NCBI GenBank assembly: GCA_023438965.1
Contig: JAEXPB010000294.1
Location: forward strand, 1-7,400
Length of the DNA stretch: 7,400 nt
Direction of reading: 5' to 3'
From: Bacillota bacterium
GTDB lineage: Bacteria > Bacillota > Clostridia > Saccharofermentanales > UBA5734
Shown: positions 1-5,886 of the stretch, piece by piece
Layout: each line of letters opens with the position of its first letter
How positions within the stretch are numbered: the first letter of the stretch is position 1
Made by a program: the position numbers and the translations under genes
Notes under the pieces: generated by a model
Told to the model about the DNA's origin: nothing
The model's input: the letters and a program-made list of their open reading frames with translations, nothing else
Database searches by the model: none

Positions 1-686
1 ACCGTCTTGCGCTCGGTCGGGCTTTCTCGACGAACCGGACGCATAGGGAACCGGCCGGCCGATCCGCCGGCATAAGCCCGGCAGATCCCGGCCAGCGGGC
101 AGCGGGCGCAGTCCGGCTGACGCGGCAGGCAGATCGTGGCGCCCAGGTCCATCAACGCTTCGTTCCAATCGCCCGGCCGTTTGGCCGGCAGCAAGGAACG
201 GACCAGCGCGGCCACCTCCCGGCGTTGGGCCGGATCGGACGGATCCCAGGGCACGGCGGCCAGGCGGGCGAACACCCGGACCACATTGCCATCCACCGCG
301 GCCACCGGTTGACTGAACGCGATCGAGAGGACAGCGCCGGCCGTATAGTCGCCGACACCGGGCAAAGCCCGCAAAGCCGGCCATTCAGCCGGCACCTGCC
401 CCTGGTGGCGGCTGCAGATCAGCCGGGCCGCGGCTTGCAGGTTGCGGGCGCGCGAATAATAACCGAGTCCCTCCCATTGCTTGAGGACCAGTTCCTCCGG
501 CGCGGCGGCCAAATCGGCCACCGTCGGCCAGATTTTCAAGAAGCGTTCATAATAGGGGATGACTGTCGCAACCTGGGTCTGCTGGAGCATAATCTCCGAC
601 AGGAGGATGCGGTACGGGTCCTTCTGGCGCCGCCAGGGCAAATCGCGGCCGGACCGGTCGAACCACGCCAGCAAGGCCGCAGGCAT
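1..686 (-). CDS. mutY: A/G-specific adenine glycosylase MutY, 3' end cut by window edge
   Basis: Base-excision repair enzyme that removes adenine mispaired with 8-oxoguanine. The visible 228 residues hold the whole catalytic domain. Seen: GRDLPWRRQKDPYR at 13-26, SEIMLQQTQV at 30-39 with the catalytic Glu31, the helix-hairpin-helix LPGVGDYTAGAV at 108-119, the catalytic Asp132 in VDGNVVRVFAR, and the [4Fe-4S] loop C-x6-C-x2-C-x5-C at Cys186, 193, 196 and 202. These residues sit at a constant offset of six from the E. coli enzyme, so the domain has no insertion or deletion. The C-terminal NUDIX-like 8-oxoG recognition domain (family about 350 residues) would lie left of the window. ATG 686 is chosen because GGAG lies five bases upstream and the protein then begins just before the conserved domain. 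The frame is open further upstream but has no ATG there. It follows the PH-domain gene by 91 bases and may share its transcript. Confidence 0.96.
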   Translation of the reverse strand, partial: MPAALLAWFDRSGRDLPWRRQKDPYRILLSEIMLQQTQVATVIPYYERFLKIWPTVADLAAAPEELVLKQWEGLGYYSRARNLQAAARLICSRHQGQVPAEWPALRALPGVGDYTAGAVLSIAFSQPVAAVDGNVVRVFARLAAVPWDPSDPAQRREVAALVRSLLPAKRPGDWNEALMDLGATICLPRQPDCARCPLAGICRAYAGGSAGRFPMRPVRRESPTERKT

Positions 687-691
687 GTCCG

Positions 692-695
692 CTCC
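692..695 (-). promoter_or_regulatory. Ribosome binding site of mutY
   Basis: GGAG on the minus strand, five bases before ATG 686. It fixes the mutY start, because the frame stays open upstream through the hairpin without another good start codon. Confidence 0.6.
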
Positions 696-730
696 GGCAG
701 CCAGCTGCCAATTCCCGGCCAGGGCCGGCC

Positions 731-769
731 GATCAAGCGAACCGGCCGGATTGGCCGGCTCGCTTGATC
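731..769 (-). other. 17-bp stem-loop between the PH-domain gene and mutY
   Basis: A 10-base arm (GATCAAGCGA at 731-740) pairs perfectly with 760-769, then CCGGCC at 742-747 pairs with 753-758, leaving a five-base loop. The one odd pair, 741/759, is A-C in plus-strand RNA but G-U in minus-strand RNA, so the stem is continuous only in the minus-strand transcript, the direction of both flanking genes. It begins 8 bases after the PH-gene stop and ends 44 bases before the mutY start. No U-run follows, only GC-rich sequence, so it is not a standard intrinsic terminator. It could stabilise the upstream mRNA end, lower read-through into mutY, or be a DNA palindrome with another role. Confidence 0.75.
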
Positions 770-777
770 GGCTCTGG

Positions 778-1215
778 TCAGTCCGGGATGCCGTCACCGT
801 TGGTGTCAACCAGGCCCGGGATTGCCGCGCCGTAAAGCTCGCGGCCAATGATGCGGCGCCGGTTGCGCTCCTCCTCGATGATATTGCTCAGGACACGCCA
901 GACCTTCGGCGAGTTGGCGATATTGACCAGTTTGACCTGGCTGTCGGACTGGTCGGCGGTATAGAGGGTAATCGTGCCGACGCCGAAGAGTTTCTGGCCC
1001 AGCGTGCGGGTCAGCTTCAAGTCCAGAATGCGGTAAAGCAGGATTTCATTGATCTCCGTGCGCAGCAAGCCAACGCTGCTGATGAACCGCTCCTTGTCCA
1101 CCGAGTAGCGCGTGAAGGATATCGGCAGACCGAGGTAGCGTTTCCGGTCCTTCCACAGGACCGGCTGGGGTTCGGTATCCAGGACGTTGTTTCTGGTTTT
1201 GTCTGCATCGGCCAT
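778..1215 (-). CDS. Small bacterial PH-domain protein (bPH_2/DUF304-like)
   Basis: A 145-residue protein without a signal peptide or membrane segment, so probably cytoplasmic. Residues about 20-118 match the bacterial PH-like fold family common in Firmicutes: VLWKDRKRYLGLPISFTRYS at 19-38, then GLLRTEINEILLYRILDLKL and LGQKLFGVGTITLY, with VNIANSP and a basic/acidic helix IIEEERNRRR closing the domain. The exact role of this family is not known; binding of lipid or a partner protein is only a guess. The last nine residues (137-145) read DTNGDGIPD, an EF-hand/dockerin-like calcium loop pattern, on a tail of about 20 residues beyond the domain. ATG 1215 has AAAGGAAG nine bases upstream. It diverges from rsmE and precedes mutY on the same strand. 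Confidence 0.88.
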   Translation of the reverse strand: MADADKTRNNVLDTEPQPVLWKDRKRYLGLPISFTRYSVDKERFISSVGLLRTEINEILLYRILDLKLTRTLGQKLFGVGTITLYTADQSDSQVKLVNIANSPKVWRVLSNIIEEERNRRRIIGRELYGAAIPGLVDTNGDGIPD

Positions 1216-1225
1216 GTGCGGTTAC

Positions 1226-1254
1226 TTCCTTTCCAAATCCGTCCGGTATATGAT
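1226..1254 (+). promoter_or_regulatory. Weak candidate promoter for rsmE
   Basis: TATGAT at 1249-1254 matches five of six -10 bases, with a poor -35 (TTCCTT at 1226-1231) 17 bases upstream. It overlaps the -10 proposed for the opposite strand, so the two divergent units may compete for polymerase. A start further right, in the AT-rich 1281-1295 stretch, is equally possible. Confidence 0.22.
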
Positions 1255-1278
1255 AAAGTATGAGCGAAAATCTGCCTA
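1250..1278 (-). promoter_or_regulatory. Candidate promoter of the PH-domain gene and mutY
   Basis: On the minus strand TAGGCA (1278 to 1273, four of six bases of the -35 consensus) is followed after 17 bases by TATCAT (1255 to 1250, five of six of the -10 consensus). Transcription would start near 1243, giving a leader of about 28 bases before ATG 1215. The region is clearly richer in A and T than the surrounding genes. Confidence 0.4.
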
Positions 1279-1319
1279 CATTTTATAGCAAATTTCGTTT
1301 CAGGAACAGATCTTTCTGC

Positions 1320-1326
1320 AAGGGGG
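1320..1326 (+). promoter_or_regulatory. Ribosome binding site deciding the rsmE start
   Basis: AAGGGGG ends five bases before ATG 1332. The in-frame ATG at 1260 has no such site and would add 24 residues unlike any RsmE N-terminus. Confidence 0.7.
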
Positions 1327-1331
1327 ACAGC

Positions 1332-2111
1332 ATGCCGCGCTTCTACATCGAAAAATGCCTGGATCCCGCCGTCGGCCGGCTGCTGCTGGCCGGGGACGAC
1401 GCCCGCCATATCCGCTCTGTCCTGCGCATGCAGGCCGGCGATGAACTGATCGTCTGCGACGGCGCCCGGCTGGATCTGACCTGCCGGATCCGGCAAATCC
1501 GGCCGAATGCGGTGGAACTGGACGTGATTGGCGCCGTCGCGAACCAGACCGAGCCACCTTACCGGGCGATCCTTTACCAGGGACTGGCCAAGGGCGAGAA
1601 AATGGAGACGATCATCCAGAAGGCGGTTGAACTCGGCGTCGACAGGATCGTCCCGGTGGCCTGCCGGCGCAGCGTGGCACGCCTCGATCCGCGCGACCGG
1701 GACAAGAAACTGGTCCGCTGGAACCGGATCGCCGTCGAAGCCGCCAAGCAATGCGGCCGAGGTATTATCCCGGCGGTCGGCGAACCGCTTGACTTCGCCC
1801 AGGCGGCCCTTGAAGCCGCTCAGGCGGACATCAGCCTGATCCCCTGGGAGAATGAGCGCGGTCTGGGATTACGCCAGGCCCTGGAGTCATTCGCCTGGCC
1901 TGCGTCAAAAGAAGCCGCATCGCCAGCCGCCCCGCCCGCGCCGGCGATCAGTCTGCTGATCGGCCCGGAGGGCGGGTTCGCACCGGAGGAGGTCGCTGCG
2001 GCCGTTGCCGCCGGCATCCGGCCGGTTACCCTTGGCCGGCGCATCCTGCGCACGGAAACAGCCGGCGCCGCGGTCCTGGCCATGCTGGTCTACCGGTTTA
2101 ACGACTTTTGA
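1332..2111 (+). CDS. rsmE: 16S rRNA (uracil-1498-N3)-methyltransferase RsmE
   Basis: Methylates N3 of U1498 in 16S rRNA of the small ribosomal subunit, using S-adenosylmethionine. The 259-residue product has the normal two-part build: an N-terminal PUA-like RNA-binding region (about 1-70, beginning MPRFYIEK, with ARHIRSVLRM) and a C-terminal SPOUT methyltransferase with a knotted SAM site. Seen: LAKGEKMETIIQKAVELGVD, then LIGPEGGF with IGPEGGF at 210-216, and LGRRILRTETAGAAVL starting at 234, the family signature. An Ala/Pro-rich linker (about 192-207) precedes the knot and looks like a local expansion. The usual upstream partner prmA is absent; the gene instead diverges from the PH-domain gene. 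hisS begins 43 bases after its stop. Confidence 0.95.
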   Translation: MPRFYIEKCLDPAVGRLLLAGDDARHIRSVLRMQAGDELIVCDGARLDLTCRIRQIRPNAVELDVIGAVANQTEPPYRAILYQGLAKGEKMETIIQKAVELGVDRIVPVACRRSVARLDPRDRDKKLVRWNRIAVEAAKQCGRGIIPAVGEPLDFAQAALEAAQADISLIPWENERGLGLRQALESFAWPASKEAASPAAPPAPAISLLIGPEGGFAPEEVAAAVAAGIRPVTLGRRILRTETAGAAVLAMLVYRFNDF

Positions 2112-2113
2112 TG

Positions 2114-2131
2114 TATAATAGTACGACTATT
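2114..2131 (+). promoter_or_regulatory. TATAAT box overlapping a palindrome ahead of hisS
   Basis: A perfect -10 consensus (TATAAT, 2114-2119) begins three bases after the rsmE stop. It overlaps a perfect inverted repeat, AATAGT (2117-2122) / ACTATT (2126-2131), separated by ACG. The expected start point, near 2126, falls in the right arm, an operator-like arrangement. The -35 is poor (nothing close to TTGACA at 16-18 bases spacing), so this may be a weak or activated internal promoter, or chance in a short AT-rich gap. Confidence 0.35.
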
Positions 2132-2142
2132 CAACCTGCTTG

Positions 2143-2147
2143 GGAGG
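2143..2147 (+). promoter_or_regulatory. Ribosome binding site deciding the hisS start
   Basis: GGAGG lies seven bases before ATG 2155. An in-frame TTG at 2140 would place this site inside the coding region, so the ATG is preferred. Confidence 0.8.
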
Positions 2148-2154
2148 AAACACC

Positions 2155-3441
2155 ATGATCAGCGCGCCGAAAGGGACACGCGACATACTGCCCGGTGAGA
2201 TCGCCGGCTGGCAATATGCCGAGCGGACATTTGCCGACATTTGCAGCCGGTTCGGCTATCAGGAGATCCGGATCCCGACCTTTGAACAGACCGATCTGTT
2301 CCAGCGCGGCGTCGGCGACACAACCGACATCGTCCAGAAAGAGATGTACACTTTTCTCGACAAAGGCGGCCGCAGCCTGTCCCTGCGTCCGGAGGGCACC
2401 GCCGGCGTCGTGCGCGGCTTCCTCGAGAACGGCATGGCCTCCTGGGCCAAACCGGTCCGACTTTTCTACAATATCACGGCCTTCCGCTACGAAAATGTGC
2501 AGAAGGGCCGCTACCGCGAATTCCACCAATACGGCTGCGAAGCGTTCGGCTCGGCCGGCCCGGCGATCGACGCCGAGCTGATCAGCCTGCTGCAGCTCTT
2601 CTTCCAGACCCTGGGCCTGCAACGGACCAGCCTGCGCATCAACAGTATCGGCTGTCCCATCTGCCGCGGCGCTTATCAGGAGAAGCTGCGCGACTATTTC
2701 CGGCCGCTTCTGCCGGACCTGTGCGCCCACTGCCAGGAGCGCTTCGTCAAGAACCCGCTGCGGATCATCGACTGCAAGGAAGACCGCTGCAAGATCTGGA
2801 CCAAAGACGCCCCGGCCCAGCTCGATTACCTCTGTCCCGACTGCCAGGCCCACTTTGACGGCCTGCGCGGTTGCCTGGAAGACCTTGGCCTGGATTACCG
2901 GATTGACCGCCAGATCGTGCGCGGCCTGGACTACTATACCCGGACGGTTTTTGAATTTGTCTCGGAAAATGTCGGCACCCAGGGCACCATTTGCGGCGGC
3001 GGCCGCTATGACGGCCTGGTCGAGGGCGTCGGCGGACCGCCGACACCGGCCGTCGGCTTTGCGCTCGGTGTCGAGCGCCTGCTGATGGAGCTCGCCGCAC
3101 AGGGGTCATCCTTGCCGGCACCGGCGCCGATGACGCTCTTCATCGTGGCCCAGGAAGCCGCCCGCAACCGGGCCGCCGCCCTGTGCTACCGGCTGCGCCA
3201 GGCCGGGGTCCGCGTCGAGACGGACCTGATGGGCCGCAGCTTCAACGCCCAGATGAAATATGCCGGCAAGAGCGGCGCGCGGCACCTGCTGGTCCTGGGC
3301 GAAGATGAACTGCTGGCCGGCCGCGGCCGGATCCGCGACCTGGCAACCCGCGAGGAGATCGCCACCGCTCTCGACGACGACACGCTGATCAGCCTGCTGA
3401 CCAGCCTCCAGGAAGGCGCCGGCCGGATTAAGCAGGAATAA
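2155..3441 (+). CDS. hisS: Histidyl-tRNA synthetase HisRS
   Basis: Class II synthetase that charges tRNA-His with histidine in the cytoplasm. The 428-residue length is typical. Seen: PKGTRDILPGE at 5-15, motif 2 RYENVQKGRYREFHQYG at 111-127, the histidine-specific RGLDYYTRTVFEF from Arg256, GGGRYDGL at 281-288 and motif 3 ALGVERLL at 303-310. The C-terminal anticodon-binding domain (about 325-428) is present, with GRSFNAQMKYAGKSGARH. The insertion domain between motif 2 and the HisA motif holds four cysteine pairs (167/170, 190/193, 207/212, 227/230), suggesting metal binding; similar cysteines occur in Firmicutes HisRS. It sits directly before aspS, a gene pair typical of Firmicutes. No T-box leader fits in the 43-base gap upstream. 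Confidence 0.97.
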   Translation: MISAPKGTRDILPGEIAGWQYAERTFADICSRFGYQEIRIPTFEQTDLFQRGVGDTTDIVQKEMYTFLDKGGRSLSLRPEGTAGVVRGFLENGMASWAKPVRLFYNITAFRYENVQKGRYREFHQYGCEAFGSAGPAIDAELISLLQLFFQTLGLQRTSLRINSIGCPICRGAYQEKLRDYFRPLLPDLCAHCQERFVKNPLRIIDCKEDRCKIWTKDAPAQLDYLCPDCQAHFDGLRGCLEDLGLDYRIDRQIVRGLDYYTRTVFEFVSENVGTQGTICGGGRYDGLVEGVGGPPTPAVGFALGVERLLMELAAQGSSLPAPAPMTLFIVAQEAARNRAAALCYRLRQAGVRVETDLMGRSFNAQMKYAGKSGARHLLVLGEDELLAGRGRIRDLATREEIATALDDDTLISLLTSLQEGAGRIKQE

Positions 3442-3476
3442 GCGAAATAAACAACACAGATAGATGGACAACCGGG

Positions 3477-3482
3477 AAGGGG
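3477..3482 (+). promoter_or_regulatory. Ribosome binding site deciding the aspS start
   Basis: AAGGGG lies eight bases before ATG 3491. An upstream in-frame ATG at 3464 has no site and would put nine extra residues before the usual N-terminus. Confidence 0.65.
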
Positions 3483-3490
3483 TATACATC

Positions 3491-5299
3491 ATGGCAGAAA
3501 ACATGCAGGGTTTGCAGCGGACCAGCCGCTGCGCGGAGATCGATCTGACGGCGGTCGGCCAGGAAATGGTGCTGATGGGCTGGTGCCACAAGCAACGTGA
3601 TTTGGGCGGCCTGGTCTTTATCACCTTGCGCGACCGCAGCGGCGAAGTGCAGCTGCTGATTGACGACACCTGCCCGGCCGACGTCCGGGAGAAGGCCGCC
3701 AAGGTGCGCAGCGAATATGTCATTGCCGCCCGCGGCTTACTGCGCGAGCGTTCGGCGGCCAATAACAACATGAAGACCGGCCGGGTCGAACTCCTGGTTC
3801 AGGAACTGCGCATTCTCAGCGAAGCGCAGACGCCGCCGTTCTATATCGAGGAGAATGTCGCTGCCAACGAGACCCTGCGCCTGAAATACCGCTATCTGGA
3901 CCTGCGACGGCCGGACATGCAGCGTCGCCTGATGTTCCGCCACCAGATCACCCGGGTGGCCCGCGATTATTTCGACCGGGCCGGCTTCCTGGACATCGAG
4001 ACGCCGGTCCTGACCAAGAGCACGCCCGAAGGCGCGCGCGACTATCTGGTGCCCAGCCGGATCTATCCCGGCCGCTTCTTCGCGCTGCCGCAGTCGCCGC
4101 AGCTTTTCAAGCAGCTGCTGATGCTCGCCGGCTATGACCGGTACATGCAGATTGCCCGCTGCTTCCGCGACGAAGACCTGCGGGCTGACCGCCAGCCGGA
4201 ATTCACGCAGATCGACCTGGAAATGGCCTTTGTCGACGTCGAAGACGTCATCGCGGTTAATGAGGGTTTCCTGCAGCGCTTGTTCAAGGATCTGATGCAG
4301 GTGGACATCCAGCTGCCGCTGCGCCGGCTGACCTTCGCCGAGGCCATGGACCGCTTCGGCTCCGATAAGCCGGACTTGCGTTTCGGCATGCAGTTGAAGA
4401 ATATATCCGATCTGGTCGCCGACAGCGAATTCCGCGCCTTCAGCGACGCCGTGGCCCAGGGCGGCAGCGTCCGGCTGATCTGTGTGCCCGGCGGCGCCAC
4501 GATGTCCCGCAAAGAGATCGACGCGCTGGCGGAGTACATCAAGACCTACCGGGCCAAGGGCCTGGCCTGGCTGACCGCCGAAGCGTCGCCGCGCGGCTCG
4601 ATCCTGAAATTCCTCACGCCGGAGCTGATCCAGGCGATCATTGAACGGGCGGAGGCGGCCAATGGCGATCTGATGCTGATCGTCGCCGCCGAGAAGAACA
4701 AGATCGTCTTCGACGCCCTCGGCCAGCTGCGCTGCGAAGTGGCCCGCCGCCGCGGCCTGATCCGCCCGGACGACTACCAGCTGCTCTGGGTGACCGAGTT
4801 CCCGCTGCTGGAATACGACGAGGAAGCCAAACGCTATGTTGCGATGCATCATCCGTTCACCAGCCCGATGGACGAGGATGTGCCGCTGCTGGAGAGCAAT
4901 CCGGACGCGGTCCGGGCCAAGGCCTATGACATCGTGCTCAACGGCACCGAGTTGGGCGGCGGCAGCATCCGGATCCATGACCAGGACCTGCAGCAAAAGA
5001 TGTTCAGCCTGCTGGGCTTCACCAGGGAGCAGGCCTGGAGCCGGTTCGGCTTCCTGCTCGAGGCCTTCCAATATGGCGTGCCGCCGCACGGCGGCCTGGC
5101 CTTCGGTCTCGACCGCATGGCCATGCTTCTGACCGCCAGCGAAAGCATTCGCGATGTCATTGCCTTCCCGAAAGTCCAGACCTCTACCTGCCTGATGACC
5201 AACGCACCGGATTTTGTCGATCAGGTCCAGCTGGATGAATTGAATCTGGCCTTTCAGGAACCCATAAAAGGAAGTGCGGAAGATGGAAGCCAGGAATGA
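3491..5299 (+). CDS. aspS: Aspartyl-tRNA synthetase AspRS, bacterial type
   Basis: Class II synthetase that charges tRNA-Asp with aspartate. The 602 residues match the bacterial form. Domains in order: OB-fold anticodon-binding domain (about 1-110, with [20 protein letters not shown] from 30), catalytic core with [20 protein letters not shown] and motif 2 [20 protein letters not shown] at 223-242, the inserted GAD domain characteristic of bacteria (about 290-420), then [11 protein letters not shown] and motif 3 [13 protein letters not shown] with Arg542. Leu38 in RDLGG is the residue seen in enzymes specific for tRNA-Asp; enzymes that also charge tRNA-Asn often have His there, so a discriminating enzyme is inferred. 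It starts 49 bases after hisS and its last 17 bases overlap lepB. Confidence 0.97.
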   Translation: MAENMQGLQRTSRCAEIDLTAVGQEMVLMGWCHKQRDLGGLVFITLRDRSGEVQLLIDDTCPADVREKAAKVRSEYVIAARGLLRERSAANNNMKTGRVELLVQELRILSEAQTPPFYIEENVAANETLRLKYRYLDLRRPDMQRRLMFRHQITRVARDYFDRAGFLDIETPVLTKSTPEGARDYLVPSRIYPGRFFALPQSPQLFKQLLMLAGYDRYMQIARCFRDEDLRADRQPEFTQIDLEMAFVDVEDVIAVNEGFLQRLFKDLMQVDIQLPLRRLTFAEAMDRFGSDKPDLRFGMQLKNISDLVADSEFRAFSDAVAQGGSVRLICVPGGATMSRKEIDALAEYIKTYRAKGLAWLTAEASPRGSILKFLTPELIQAIIERAEAANGDLMLIVAAEKNKIVFDALGQLRCEVARRRGLIRPDDYQLLWVTEFPLLEYDEEAKRYVAMHHPFTSPMDEDVPLLESNPDAVRAKAYDIVLNGTELGGGSIRIHDQDLQQKMFSLLGFTREQAWSRFGFLLEAFQYGVPPHGGLAFGLDRMAMLLTASESIRDVIAFPKVQTSTCLMTNAPDFVDQVQLDELNLAFQEPIKGSAEDGSQE

Positions 5300-5855
5300 A
5301 ACGGTAGCTCCGAAAACCGATTTTCTGACTGAACTGCTCGACTGGCTGAAATATATCCTGATTGCGGTGCTGATCGGCCTGTTGCTGGTTGTCTTCGTCA
5401 TCCAGCGCAACTCGGTGATCGGCACATCCATGGTGCCCAACCTGCATCAGGATGACCAGCTGCTGGTCGAGAAAGTGTCCAAGCTTTTCCACGGCATCAA
5501 TTATGGCGACATCATCACCGTCAGCACGCGCGAACTGCCGGAGCACGAGGAAGGACCCAACATCATCAAGCGCGTCATCGGCATGCCGGGCGACACGATC
5601 GAGATCAAGACGGACGGCGTCTACCGCAATGGCGGCAAGATCGACGAATCGAACTATCTTCCGGCCGGCGTAGTCACCCAGATACGCAACCAGGCCTTTG
5701 CCAAGGTGACGCTGACCGCCGACCAGTACTACGTACTCGGCGACAACCGGCCAATCAGCCTGGACAGCCGCAGTTTCGGCCCGGTCACGGTCGAAAGCAT
5801 CATCGGCAAGGTCCTGCTGCGTTTCTACCCGTTCAAAGACTTCGGCACCCCCTGA
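5283..5855 (+). CDS. lepB: Signal peptidase I
   Basis: Membrane-bound serine protease that cuts signal peptides from exported proteins on the outer face of the membrane. The 190-residue product is of the short Gram-positive size. Seen: a charged N-terminus, one membrane segment (about 22-40, [17 protein letters not shown]), then GTSMVPNL with nucleophile Ser49, [12 protein letters not shown] with general base Lys96, and [16 protein letters not shown] at 153-168. All conserved boxes B to E are intact. ATG 5283 is chosen because AGGAA lies nine bases upstream; the GTG at 5274 would sit directly against that same site. The start lies inside the end of aspS (17-base overlap), suggesting translational coupling. 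Gene symbol could equally be sipS-like; only the family is certain. Confidence 0.95.
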   Translation: MEARNETVAPKTDFLTELLDWLKYILIAVLIGLLLVVFVIQRNSVIGTSMVPNLHQDDQLLVEKVSKLFHGINYGDIITVSTRELPEHEEGPNIIKRVIGMPGDTIEIKTDGVYRNGGKIDESNYLPAGVVTQIRNQAFAKVTLTADQYYVLGDNRPISLDSRSFGPVTVESIIGKVLLRFYPFKDFGTP

Positions 5856-5886
5856 TAACCAGCCCTGAATGGAGGACACCCCCTAT

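Noticed and set aside
731..769. Hairpin as a Rho-independent terminator
   Set aside because: Neither side is followed by a run of T; the minus-strand side continues as GC-rich sequence.
225..1263. Plus-strand open frames across mutY and the PH-domain gene
   Set aside because: Both minus-strand genes carry clear family motifs with good ribosome binding sites; the plus-strand products are unlike any protein I recognise.
1260..1331. Longer rsmE starting at ATG 1260
   Set aside because: It has no ribosome binding site, would translate the AT-rich leader, and the family's N-terminus begins at 1332 behind a strong site.
2112..2154. T-box riboswitch expected before a Firmicutes hisS-aspS unit
   Set aside because: Only 43 bases separate rsmE and hisS, too short for a T-box leader, and no long stem or T-box sequence is seen.
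2131..2853. A 240-codon open frame antisense to hisS
   Set aside because: It lies entirely opposite intact HisRS, shows no family motif and is explained by codon bias.
3737..5440. A 567-codon open frame antisense to aspS and the start of lepB
   Set aside because: The opposite strand encodes an intact AspRS with every family motif. The antisense product has no recognisable domain and is the kind of long shadow frame GC-rich codon use produces.
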